Part shown: one piece after another, positions 46,705-58,357 of the stretch
How positions within the stretch are numbered: position 1 is the first letter of the stretch
How the letters are laid out: every line of letters starts with the position of its first letter
Assembly (NCBI RefSeq): GCF_958979055.1
Contig: NC_084893.1
Coordinates: 7,257,071-7,321,070, forward strand
DNA: 64,000 nucleotides
Direction: 5' to 3'
Source: Alnus glutinosa
Taxonomy: Eukaryota > Streptophyta > Magnoliopsida > Fagales > Betulaceae
Made by a program: the position numbers and the translations under genes
Notes under the pieces: generated by a model
What the model was told of the DNA's origin: nothing
Databases searched by the model: none
The model's input: the letters and a program-made list of their open reading frames with translations, nothing else

Positions 46705-47861
46705 ATGGAAGAGATCTCATCGGCTTTAAACCAGATGCCCCCTCTCAAGGCCCTAGGGCCTGACGATTTTTCAGCATGGTTTTACCAATATAATTGGGCT
46801 ACAGTGCACCTTAAGGTATGTTCCACTATCCTACATTTCCTTAACACTGGTGATATGGATGCTAGGATCAATGCTACTCATATAGCCCTTTTACCTAAAA
46901 CTGTCACATGGCACTGTTATAGAATTCCGTCCTATTAGCTTATGTAATGTTATTTATAAGGTGATATCTAAAGTTCTGGCTAATAGATTGAAGGTAGTAT
47001 TGCCCGATATTATTTCTCCTACATAGAGTGCTTTCATCCCAAGTCGGTTGATTACAAATAATATCCTTCATGCCTATGAAACAATGAACACTATGCAGAC
47101 AAGGATGTGGAGCAAGGTTGGCTACATGGGTATTAAACTCGACATGAGCAAGGCTTATGATCGAGTAGAATGGTTGTTCTTGGAGGCAGTTATGGGTTCG
47201 GTTAGGCTTTTATGAAAAATGAGTGAACCTGGTGATGACATGCATCCGGGTAGTGACCTATTCGGTGGTGGCAAATGGCAATCCTGTGGGGCATATTCGG
47301 CCTTCAAGAGAATTAGGCAAGGGATCCTATCTCCCCCTACCTCTTTCTTATATGTGTCAAGACCCTTAGTGCACTCCTCAACAAGGCGGAACAAAAGGGA
47401 GTCATAACGAGGTCCCTACTTCTCCTAAGGGCCCTTGGTTAAGCCACCCTCTTTTTTTTTTTTGCCGATGATAGCATGTTGTTTAGTAAGTCCAATTTTG
47501 TGGAGTGAAGAAGATTAATAAGAATTTTGGGTATTTATAAGGTGGGTTGGAGGCAGAAGACTTCAACAAGACATCTATCTTCTTCAGCCGAAATACAAGC
47601 CAAGAGAGAAAACATGAGATTCTTTCGCTCTCAAATTTGACAGAGGCTCATTGCATTGACAAATACTTGGGGCTGCCATCGTTTGTGGGAAAATCCAAAA
47701 CTTTGAATTTCAATAACATTATAGAAAAAGTTGCACAAAGGCTTGGAAATTCGAAGGTGAAATTTTTATCCCAAGCGGGGAAGGAGGTTTTTTTGAAGAC
47801 GGTGGTTCAGGCCATTCCAACCTATTGCATGGGGGTGTTTCAGCTTCCTCTTTCTCTCTGA
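46705..47861 (+). pseudogene. LINE reverse transcriptase domain
   Basis: P-P-L-K-A-L-G-P-D-D-F near the start, then [12 protein letters not shown], a stop in the next block, K-L-D-M-S-K-A-Y-D-R-V-E-W (about 47137-47170), a frame change, and later F-A-D-D (about 47460) and K-Y-L-G-L-P. Several frameshifts; inactive. Confidence 0.85.
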
Positions 47862-48854
47862 AGAGAGTTGAATCAAATGATGCAGAATTTTTTATAAAAC
47901 CACATGTCACAAACCTCCAAAATTCATTGGATGAGTTGGGGAAAAATAGGAAGAGCAAAACCTATTGGGGGACTTAATTATTTTTAACAAAGGCATGCTA
48001 GCAAAGCAAGGATTGAGAATATTGCAGGAACCTTCTTCTTTGACAGCACAAATACAAAAAGCAAAGTATTTCCCAAAGGCTTCTTTTCTGGAGGCATTCT
48101 TGGGGTATAGGCCTTCATTCTCATGGAGGAGCATTTTCAACGCAAGAGCACTGTTGAGTCATGGGTTATTATAGAGAGTGGGTGATGGCAAAACAATTAG
48201 GGTGTGGGGTGAAAGATGGTTTCCCACACCAACCACATATGCGGTCCAAACCCCTCCTAGAATAAATGATGATACTGCTTTAGTAGTTGACCTAATTGAT
48301 GCTGAGTTGCAGGGCTGAAATGTTGATTTAATAAATACAATTTTTTTTCGGAGGAAGAAGCCAAGGTCATCACAACATTCCTCTTAGTCCGATGTTGCCA
48401 CGAGATCGGTTGATTTGGAGGCGCACTTTACATGGAGATTTCATAGTAAGAAGTGTGTATCACTTGGGGATAGAGATACATGACCAAGAAGGGGGACAAT
48501 GTCAAGTGGAAAAAGGGGTGGGATGTATGGAAAGCAACTTGGGCATTGGAAGTTCTCAACTCTGTGAAGCTTTTTATTTGGAAGGTGTGTAATAACTTAC
48601 TTTCAACCAGGGTTAACCTTTTTTAGTAAAAGGGTAGTAGATGCAAAAAACTGCCCTTGCTGTACCATAAAGGAATAGACTATCCTCCATGCTCTTTGAT
48701 CCTTCCTAACTGCAAGGGACGTTTGGGGAGGTCACCATTCCTGTTTTCAAAAATGCTGTTATGAGGGCACAACTTTCAGGATGTTGTTTGAGTATTGCAT
48801 GGGAAGAATGAGTAGGGAAGAATTTGATCTAATGGCAGTGATTGCCTGAAGGAT

Positions 48855-49520
48855 ATGGCTTTGCAGGAATGCATTGGTTTTTTATGGTATTTTGTCCACC
48901 CTGTTATAGTGTTCAAAGAAGGGGCCAACTCTTTGATTGAGTTTGAACAGTGTAATGGGAAGGAACTTGATACTCAACATATATGGGGCACGAATAGAGG
49001 AAACAAACACACCACTTGGATTCCTCCTCCTAGTGGAACTATTAAAGTAAATTGGGATGCCTCCCTGAACATGAAAAAAGGATGGATTGGGCTGGGAATG
49101 ATTGCTAGGGGCAGTAACAGGTTTTGCCTGGGGGCTAGAAGTGTGTCGAAGCAGGTGAATGTAGACCCCAAAACTGCTGAAGTTATGGCAGCTTTATTTG
49201 CAATGCAGTTCAACAAAGAAGTTGGCTTCCTTAATGTTATTTTTGAAAGCAATACAGCTCAAGTGGTTAAAGACATTAATTCAGAGCCTCCATATGTTTC
49301 ATGGGTTAGCCATTTTATAGAGAATATTCATCTAGAGATGGGCTGCTTCAGGTCGGTGAGTTTTGCTTATATTCCACATGATTGCAACTCTGCAACCCAT
49401 ATTTTCGCAAATGAGGTCTCTAATAATAATGTTGATCTATGCTGGTTGGAAGAGACTCCTTTGAGTGTTAGTAACATTGTTCTTAGGGAACGTTTTACGT
49501 CCCTAGATCCTATCTGTTAG
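48855..49520 (+). pseudogene. LINE RNase H domain
   Basis: 221-codon open stretch. W-D-A-S-L-N holds the first catalytic Asp, A-E-V-M-A-A the Glu, and F-E-S-N-T-A stands where the second Asp (usually E-x-D) is expected, so a key residue appears replaced. Ends with the C-terminal A-Y-I-P-H-D-C-N-S-A-T-H. The zinc-binding region lies upstream (about 48490-48770) in broken frames. Confidence 0.82.
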
Positions 49521-49607
49521 GATCAATTTTTGTCCTTTTGAGTTATGAAATTTGAGATGATTATCCTGTTAAAAAAAACAAAACAAAAACAAAAAAAAAA
49601 ATTATAT

Positions 49608-49691
49608 CACAAAATTATCAATTTTTTTTTTTTAAAAAAAAAAAACAAAAAAAAACCATTCTATTGTTACGTAAACTCCAACTTTGCACAA
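49608..49691. repeat. LINE target duplication, right copy
   Basis: 84 bp; the partner of 42544-42620. Confidence 0.85.
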
Positions 49692-49955
49692 CCAAAAACG
49701 TAGAGTTTGATTGGGAGGGATGAAGTTTGCATCTACTTTTGCGATATCGGTGGACCATACAAGTTTTGCTTCATGGGATTTTATCCTTAACATGCAGTAA
49801 CACAAATATTTATCATTGCTGACAAATCTTAATTAGTACTACTAATATCAAAATAAGGGGAAGTTATTTAAAGGGAAAACTACACATATCCCCTCAAACT
49901 ACCATTCATGTAAAGACTAAGAAATTAAATAGGAGATTTATCAATTAATAAATGG

Positions 49956-50689
49956 TTTGCAGAATAGACCCTAGGAATGGAATGACTATTCCTATGGAAT
50001 AGTCATTCTTATGTTTGGTATGAGTCTATTCCTTGGAATACCTATTCCCATTGGAATACCCATTCCCTTACGAAGAGGAATACCTATTCCTCTAAAAAAT
50101 GAGAGGAATAGCTATTCCAATGGGAATAGACTAGATTTTCCAAAAAAACACAATTAATTATTTTTTATTCTCTTTCAATTTCTTTTTTTTTTTTTTTTCT
50201 CAAAAAAAATAAAATAAAAGGGTGAAAAATCGAAACCCCACCCCCTTAACAGTGGCTGGCCGACCACCCCAATGGGTGGTCAGCTAGCCACAAATGGCTC
50301 CAGGGGTGGTGCGACCACCCCCGGGGCGATTTGGGGGTGGCATAGGCCACCCCCAGAGTCACCCTGGGCGACCACTTCGAGGGTGACCGCGGCCACCCCC
50401 TGTATATTTTGTGGGTGGCCGACCACCAATTGTGGTGGTCGGCCACCCTATAGTTTTCAATTTTTTTTAATTTTATTTTATAATTTAAGTTTTTGTTTTT
50501 ATTTTTTATTATTTTTAAAATTTATATAATGTGGGGTTTTTTTAGTAATTTTGATTGTATTCCAATTAATGTATATTAGTTGTTACCAAACTAAGATTAA
50601 GAATAATCATTCCATTCCATCAACTTATATTCCTAGGAATAGCTATTCCGTTTCCTAATGGAATAGTCATTCCGCAAACCAAACGAGGC
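49956..50689. mobile_element. MITE with 39-bp flanking direct repeat
   Basis: The right end carries inverted GGCCTCGTTTGGTTTGC, then 'ggaatgactattcc' phrases mirrored at the left (49957-50060). A perfect 39-bp direct repeat ('ctaagaaattaaatagg...aaatgg') lies at 49917-49955 and 50690-50728. The left end lacks about a dozen terminal bases. Core is GC-rich cassette 4. Confidence 0.75.
50232..50452. repeat. GC-rich palindromic cassette 4
   Basis: GGTGGCCGACCACC-type palindromes and GGGGTGGC / GCCACCCC, inside the MITE, between A/T runs. Confidence 0.7.
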
Positions 50690-51063
50690 CTAAGAAATTA
50701 AATAGGAGATTTATCAATTAATAAATGGTGTTCATTAAATGAATGAGATTTATAATTATATGTTAGGTAATAATTATTATAGTGGGTCTTAGTTGAATAA
50801 ATAAATAATTACGTTAATAAAAGTGTGGTTTGAATAAATGTGGGGTTAAATTTTAATTGTTAAAAGATAGAACTAAAATAAGATGGGGTCCTACTATAAT
50901 TTTTATTGTTGAGAGGTTTTAATAAAATGAAATCTTAACTTGCCACATGTCACTACCGGATTGGTTAATTGAAGATTGCATTATCCTCTCTCAACCAACC
51001 CCATGATGACACATGGCACCCAATCTCTTTTTCCCCTCTTCTCTCTTTCTTTTCCCCTATCCG

Positions 51064-51067
<4 letters not shown>

Positions 51068-51097
<30 letters not shown>
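51068..51097. repeat. (CT)n microsatellite
   Basis: Fifteen CT units within a longer pyrimidine-rich stretch (51030-51260). The overlapping ORFs (for example 50969-51388) are products of this composition. Confidence 0.95.
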
Positions 51098-51100
<3 letters not shown>

Positions 51101-54100
51101 CTTTCTTTTCTTCCTCCCTGCCACACGTTCTCTCTTCTCCTTCTCTTTTCTTCTTCCTCTTGGTTCCACCCGACGGCAGTAGCTTCATTTTTGCTTCTCC
51201 CTTTCACGCACAACCCGCACTCCTTCCCATTTCCTCTCTTCCTCATTTCTTCTTCACTCACACACACACATGGCCGTGTGAGATTAGCCCGAGAGATTTT
51301 GAAAGGGATGTTGCAGCGAAAGATCCATGTAGAGATGGAGTATGACGCCCCAAAAAATTTAACAATATTTTTTGACCCAAGAGAATAATTTTTACATGAT
51401 AAACATATATAATTAAATAAATAAAAGAGTAGGTATTTATTGCTTTGGGATCTTTATATATATAAGGGATCAATTGGACGACGTCGTTTTTTTTTATAAA
51501 AAAAACCTCATATCTTTCTCGCAGACTCCCTTACACGTTGCAGAGAAGGCCTTGCCACTTTTCCATTTTTTTTGTTTACAAGGCTGAAAAACCATTGACA
51601 CTTTGCTGAAGCCATCTGACTCCTCTCGCCACATTTCAATCCAAACAATTTCACATTGAACTCATGCATCGCCCTTTAAGCCACTATAGCTTCCTTCTTC
51701 CCCTATTTAATCACCCTTCTTGCCATGCTTCAAGGTATCGGAAGAAATTCAAATCCTTAGAAAATACTCAGCTCACTTTTGAAATCTCAACCCAGCAGGT
51801 ATCCCTTCTTCTCTGTTTTCTTTATGAGTGTAATAGCTTTTGTGATTGTATTTGGGTGATTCGGGGTATTGTGGTTCTGAGAATTTTCTGAATGAAATCA
51901 AATGAGCTGTTGTTGTTTGAAGCTTAAATTTTAATGATGGGTTGATTTCTTGTGTCTTCCATTGTAGCTGTGTGAGTGTTGATTTCTGTGAACTTTAGTA
52001 GATTGATTTTATGTAGAAATTTATGGGTTATTTTGATGATAGAATAGTTGGTGTTTGGAGTGATGGCCGAAAGAATGCAAAACCTATTGGGAAAAAAAAA
52101 AATTCAAGTTTTGGGTTTGTGAAAAGTTTCGGTTGGATTTTCTGTAGGGTAATGGCCTTGGATATTGTTGGATTCTTTTGAATAAATTTTTGGGTTTGAT
52201 TTTTTTAAAAAAGTTTTCGGTAGAGAAAAATAGAGTGGGCGTTATGATTTTTAAGAAAATTTTGGGACTTTGGAGTGATAGCCGAATGGATACTGTGAAA
52301 ATTATTTTGGGTTATGTTGTGGAGAATTTCCTCAGAAAATAGAATGTTTTGGATATTAATTTCTGTCGGAAATCGTTGATTTCATTTGGGTATAGTGAAA
52401 TCTTTGGGTTTGTTTTGTGGTATTTTAGAGAACTTGGTAATTTGCTACAACTAACGTGTAAGGGTTATTTTTTTTGTTCTAAAATGTTTTCTTCTTTGAT
52501 ACCCACTAGAAAACTTTATTACCCATGAGATGAATAACTCATTCTAAGTAAAACTATTAGCTACCCATTCCATTTATCCTCATATATTATGAAAATTTGG
52601 GAGAGAACCATGACAACCTCTTTTTGCAAAAACCCGTGATGTTCCAGATCGAGAGAGAAACCACGAAATCAAGTAAAATCCTCTTCCTCTAGCTTTCGGT
52701 TTGATTTCCAAATGGGTTTCTTTGAGTTGGAAACTATGGGTATTCTTTTGTGGGTTTCGGTTTTGGTGGTGTTTAAGGTTCTAGAGTTGATTGTTGAAAT
52801 TTTGGGTAGGCTTCCTCAATGGGTAAACCGAATGGGTGTTCAACTCACCTTTGGGTTCCTTTGAATTTGGTTTGTGAACCAAATGGTACAAACCTCTTTG
52901 GGTTTAGGTTTTTAGAGGATTTAGTTGATGTTTTGTAGTTTTAATCTATGATTCATGCTCTATTATGAGTTGATTTTGAGTAAGAATCGTGGTCGATAAA
53001 TGAGATTAGTGATGAGTCATTGTGTTGGCCAAATGGGTGTTGTGATTTACTGTTCTTGGCTAAATCGGTGTGGAATTTTGAAGCTTGAGTTATTTCCCAT
53101 GTTTTAGTTGTGTGGATTTTTGGAGTTTTAGTTGGGTTGATTTTCGGTAGCTGAAATTTGATATTATTAAGGCATTTCTTGGGTTTGATTTTAAGTTAAA
53201 TTGTGATTCTTTGATGAAGTTTGATCCTTGATGGGAATGCTTGTTGGAGTTGGTCTCTTTGATTTCTAAATTGCCATGTTGGTCGAGTGGGTTTTTGGGT
53301 TTTCGATGCTCGATTTTCTTCCCTACTTTGGAAGATTGAAGGCTGTGATTAAATGTTGGATTCCTTATTTTACTTGTATGGATAATTGATTGGAGTTAAT
53401 TTTTGGGTATGATCCTCTTATCTTAATTCGTAATATTGTTTATGGGTATTTCCTTAGCTCAACCGAATGGGGGCTGATTTGGGATGCCTATTGATAGAAT
53501 GGTTCTCTATGGTGTTAAGGGTGTTGGTGGAATGATGTTTGTAGAGAAGTCCATGGTTATTGAATTCTCTTTTGGAAATGATTGAATATATGCATGTAAA
53601 ATTGATGATTTTGGAAAGTGTTAGTGTTTGGTTGTTTTCTTGGTGGGTTGTAGCTTTGAGTAGCATAATTTGGTTGATGATGTTGGTTGAGATTATGGAT
53701 TGGATTCTTGTTAAAAAATCCGAAATTAGAGTTGATTTTTTTTTTTTAGTTGTGTTCCTTTAAGTGTTGAATATGGAATGTTAATGGTTTAATGGTTTCT
53801 AAGTGTTATTTGAGGATGATTATTGTTATGAGATTATGGGATGAAAATTGATGAGTATGATGGTGATGAATTGATGAATATTGTTTATGTGTAGATTGGG
53901 GTTGTTATATAGGAATTGTAGAGTGAGAAGCAAATGTATTTAAATCATTTGGTGTAAATGGCTAATGCGATTGAATTAGAAAATGGAATGTTATGAGATT
54001 GTATTAGGTTATGGTAGTGGATGCGAAGGTCTTAGTCTTGTACAATTTGGGTGATTGGAGACAAGGTAACGAAGTAAAGGTTTAAGATGAGTAGCAAGTG

Positions 54101-54285
54101 TGCGAATAGTAAAAGGCTAAAATAAACTCTACTATATATATATTGACAACAAATATAAAATAGTGATATTATGGAAATACCTAAATAGACTCTAAAGTCA
54201 ATTAGTAATTGGATGACCTAGTATCTAATTAATCTATCCATGTGCATATAGTATTTATGTGTACCATCGGATTAGGTTTAAGTGT

Positions 54286-54342
54286 CATATATGTATATGT
54301 GTGTATATATATACACACATACACACATATACATATACACTA
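54286..54342. repeat. TA/CA palindrome
   Basis: 'gtatatgtgtgtata' followed by 'tatatacacacatac' and a further mirrored block, giving a long near-perfect hairpin inside the 6.7 kb element. Confidence 0.8.
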
Positions 54343-54946
54343 GTTAAATATATATTGTGAACTTAGCTAGTAAATGACAAGCTATAAAAGGGTCAACAAT
54401 AATTACATGATACAACAATAATATATAAACCAATTAAAATAGTAAATACATCTTTGTATTAATAAACAAAGATCATATGAACATAAACCTAAATGATAAC
54501 TCAATAATAGTTTAGGATACTTAACTAGACTTAGAAGCGGGTAATGAGACGTGTGAGCATGCGGGTAGTCTACGACTCATAGAGTACAGAGTTCCATAAC
54601 ATAGTCTAACGTTATAAATATTTGCAGGGCCGTGTCATAATTGGAGACTTCAATGGGTTCTTCAATGTAGAGTTGGAGTCGTGAGCTCAATGCAGCCATG
54701 TGATATTTTACTCACTGAGAAACTATTATTTTTATGTTTATTAGAATTGCAAAGTATATGTGTTTCATAAATTCAAACCAATTATATGTTGAGTATATCT
54801 GTTTTGGTTGATTTAAGTAGTTTCAATTATGTTCAAATAATATCAATGATGTTATGAAATGATGTATGGATGAAATGTGTTGAATTGGTTTAAAGTGTTT
54901 TGAATATGAGTTGTAGTTGAGATTTAAATTATGCAAAGTAGAATAA

Positions 54947-55105
54947 TAAAATTACATGTTGATTAGTTTATCGTATTTGAAGAAAGCATGATTTGTAAAT
55001 AATAAGAGTATAGAGTTTGAATGATAAAAATTACATGTTGATTGGTTTATCGTATTTGAAAAAAACATGATTTGTAAAGAATATGAGTATAGAGTATGAA
55101 TTGTA
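54947..55105. repeat. tandem duplication, period about 79 bp
   Basis: Two adjacent copies sharing 'attacatgttgatt', 'gtttatcgtatttgaa' and 'catgatttgtaaa', with about 90% identity by eye. Confidence 0.8.
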
Positions 55106-55364
55106 AAGTATAAAGCATGAGCATAAAAATGAAAGGGAGGGTAAGCCTCACAAGGAAATGAAAGGACAATCATGAGCATGCATATCATTGTTTAAATTGT
55201 GTAATGTTTTCAAGATATAAAATATTGTAGTTTTTATGCTAGACGTATTTGTATGCCTAAGTTTTATTGGCAAAGAACTTATGTATACTTCTATCGTCTA
55301 GTTGCATGATTTTAGAACATTGAGCTTGGAGGTACAAGAGTATTATCATTGTTCGGTATGAGTA

Positions 55365-55735
55365 ATACAGTATTCTGGGAGTAGGTAGAAGGATTGTCCT
55401 GGCACATCAGTAAGAAGTTCTTGAATATAAGAGTTTTACTCCAGTAACCGCATGGACAACTATGTGCCTTGACATGAAGTTGTAATGCCCTAGGATTCAG
55501 TATTAACCATATTCGGGAAATGATAATAAACTCGTACTAAAGAGCGAGATGGCATGTTTTAAGCTTGGTGTACTTGGATGTGACGTTATTGGTTGTGATA
55601 TCAGTGTGACTTGGGAGTAGGTATGGATTGTCATGGTACATCAATAAGAAGTGACTGGATATCAGAGTGTTACTCTAGTAACCGCATGGACATCTATGTG
55701 CCTTGACATGAAGTTATAATGCTCTGAGGCACGGT
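55365..55735. repeat. direct duplication of about 120 bp
   Basis: 55378-55498 and 55612-55732 share 'gggagtaggta', 'agtaaccgcatggaca' and 'tatgtgccttgacatgaagtt' in the same order. Confidence 0.8.
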
Positions 55736-56620
55736 GATATCACAGTTAATAACGTTAGATCTCTGTGCATTTGAGCTACCAACATAAAAGTATTATTGTA
55801 GATAGGTGCATACGTAGTTGCTTCCAAGGCAATGAAACTTCTACGTATAGGTCCGACTACATAGTATGTTTTAAATGTTTTATAATAGTCGGTGTTTGCT
55901 ATATTAGCTATGGGGGTTTTCAAAACAAAGGTTTATAAATTGGTAGCTGTTATAGTGTACGCGAGACTAAAAAGAAAAAGTTGGTTCATTGCGAAAATTC
56001 AGTTAGTTTAATATCACTGGGGTCTCAGTATTATGTACTGAGATGGTGAACTCACTTTCACCTATACGGATGTAGCAAACTCCCATAATCGTATAGATGA
56101 TGTTCCTCTGACTGCAGGTACTCTAGTTGTAGTGATGGTGCTATAGATGTGCACGTGGGATATTATGACCGAAGCTCGCTACGACGGTCGTAATTGCTGG
56201 ACCATGGGTGTCCTCTATTTTATAAGTTTTGTTGATGGCTTGTGACACCTGTGTCACTTGTTATTGTATAAAGCCATTTCGGTTATGTATTTATATTGAG
56301 GAAAGACTTAAACACATAGATGTTAAATTGCTCTTCTTGTTATTAATTTATGATAGATGTTTAAGATGTGATTTCCGTTATTAGGTTTATGTTTTCTACT
56401 GCATAGTAGTTAGATGTTGTACTCTGATTTACCATGTACATATTATGAGGTATGTACCATATGTTTGCTTCATGACACATCGTCGTGCCACTGTGAGGAT
56501 CTATTTGCATTCTAAGAGATTAATGTTTATGAAATGTATAAAATAAAAAATAAAAAAAAAGGGTCGTCACAATTCAATTGTCAATGTCTCCCCCAAAGTA
56601 CTAATTGTGTCAATATTTCC

Positions 56621-57389
56621 TAGGGGTGTACAAGCGATGAGGTTATTAACTGAAAAATAACTGGTAACCACTAATAACTGACAATAACCATTAATCTATC
56701 CACGCATAAGCCCAGTGCCCATGCCAAGTCGTTGAATTGTCAAAGTATTCTGCGTCGAAGCGGTACTTTGTTTTCCATGTGTTGGTGTTTTGTATGTAGC
56801 TGTTTACGTTGTTAGGTAATGGGTTATTGATACTTGGATCCGAGTATTAGCGGTGATTTTGATTGGTTACTTCACGTTCTGTTTTTGTTAGAGAAAGATT
56901 CTCAGGGAATTGTACTTAATTGTTTTTGTTATTTTCCTGTTTTGTATTCTAATTGTTTACGTTGATTGGTTAATTGTTGCCGATGGTTTTATTATACACG
57001 TTCTGTTTTTGTTAGAGAAAGATTCCCAGGGAAATTGTGCTTAATTTCTTGTATAAAAAGGGGAAAAAGAAATGATATTTATCGGATAACTGTTGGTGAA
57101 GATCAATTGCTCATGGTGGTTTTTTGGTCCTTGAAATATTGAAATGCTTCACAAACTTATTCAACCAAATATTGGATTTTTACTTATGTTACCCTGCCAA
57201 ATATTGATTTTTTTTTTTTTTTAAAAAAAAATAATAATATTTCAACAATAAAATAAAACCGGTTTAAAATAACCGGTAATTGGTAAAAACTGCAATCGGT
57301 AGGCTGCTAAAATATGAATAACCGGGGACCCCAGTTATGGTAATGGTTATGAGCAAATAGCCGCTACCGCAACCGGTTGTACACCCCTA
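56621..57389. mobile_element. hAT-type MITE, 769 bp
   Basis: Perfect 13-bp inverted ends TAGGGGTGTACAA / TTGTACACCCCTA. The flanks (atatttcc / attctccc) only partly match as an 8-bp duplication, but the element clearly interrupts the family A repeat. Internal direct repeat 'gttctgtttttgttagagaa' near 56878 and 57000. No transposase. Confidence 0.8.
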
Positions 57390-57480
57390 ATTCTCCCCTC
57401 AAACTATCAAAAAATGTCAAATGTCCCTCATAAGACCAATAAAAAGACAAAAATAACCCTAATTTTTTTTTTAATAAGAC

Positions 57481-58263
57481 AAAAAATATGAATATAAAAT
57501 AATTACTTTGTGGTGGTTTGAGGGTGGTACATGAATGTCTCGGTGGTGGTCTGAGTCTATCTTGGACCTTGGTGGTGGTTTGGGAGGGCTCGACAATGGT
57601 ATGATATGGCTCGACAGTGTTACATGTTTGAGTTATTAGACACGTAACACTCGCTCTCTATATGAACTACTCATCTTCTCAATATGAGACTAAGGTGTTA
57701 CATTATTATTACATACTTTTATCTTTTCACATGCTTATACTTTTCTTTTCATATTGACAAGTGAATCAATACTTCCACTTGATCGCTGGAGTTTGCTAAA
57801 TAAATACTCCTACTTAACTGCTGCGTTGCTACAAATTTATCCCGCTTGACTTTAAGGTGCCAAGTGTATAACCTCACTTAACCACTGGGTACCTGCATGC
57901 AAACATTTCACATACTTTATCATCCTTTGTTCATTTTACACATTATCCTTTTCACATGCAATAAAATGAAATTTTTGCAAATTTGTTTTTTCCTTCCAAA
58001 CCTTGACTCTTCATAGACATTTTCCTAAAACATCTTCTTCTTCTTCTTCTTTTTTTTTTTTAAACACATCAAAATCATCCAAACCATAATCATATTTCTA
58101 GGAAAAATAACATGGCTAAATGAAATCATATATACATCAAACTTTTGTAAAACTCTTTAAATGAACTAGGCCAATAAGTTTATACTTACAACGAGAGCTT
58201 AAAATTTTGAAATGAGTCCTTTGACTTTGTACTCACTCTACATTGATATTATATCTAAACATT

Positions 58264-58357
<94 letters not shown>

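Larger units (their letters stand above)
42621..49607 (+). mobile_element. L1-type LINE, near-complete, defective
   Basis: About 5.5 kb after removing the nested hAT (42961-44444). It starts inside ORF1, so it is 5'-truncated, then ORF2: endonuclease, reverse transcriptase, zinc-binding region, RNase H, and an A-rich tail (49570-49600). Bounded by target duplications of about 80 bp. Many stops and frameshifts. Confidence 0.9.
49914..56572 (+). mobile_element. 6.7 kb non-coding TG...CA element (long solo LTR or LARD)
   Basis: Begins TGTAAAGAC and ends GTCGTCACA, with a 5-bp duplication ATTCA (49909-49913 and 56573-56577) in a known repeat. I see no second LTR, primer site or retroviral domain. 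Phrases such as 'actgagatggtgaactcactttcacc' and 'tgcagg' near 56035-56120 resemble 3' parts of long LTRs of plant Ty3 chromoviruses. An inner LTR-like start (TATGACGCCCC, 51339) is an alternative 5' end. Contains a nested MITE (49956-50689), a (CT)n tract, a palindrome (54286-54342) and two internal duplications. Confidence 0.6.
49876..57480. repeat. family A MITE copy split by two insertions
   Basis: 49876-49913 joined to 56573-56620 and then 57390-57480 restores the phrase order seen at 196-310, with ATTCA repeated at the first join. This defines the outer limits of the insertions at 49914-56572 and 56621-57389. Right arm not found. Confidence 0.7.

Noticed and set aside
50969..51388. 139-codon and overlapping ORFs on both strands
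   Set aside because: Produced by the (CT)n and pyrimidine-rich tract inside the 6.7 kb element; low complexity only.
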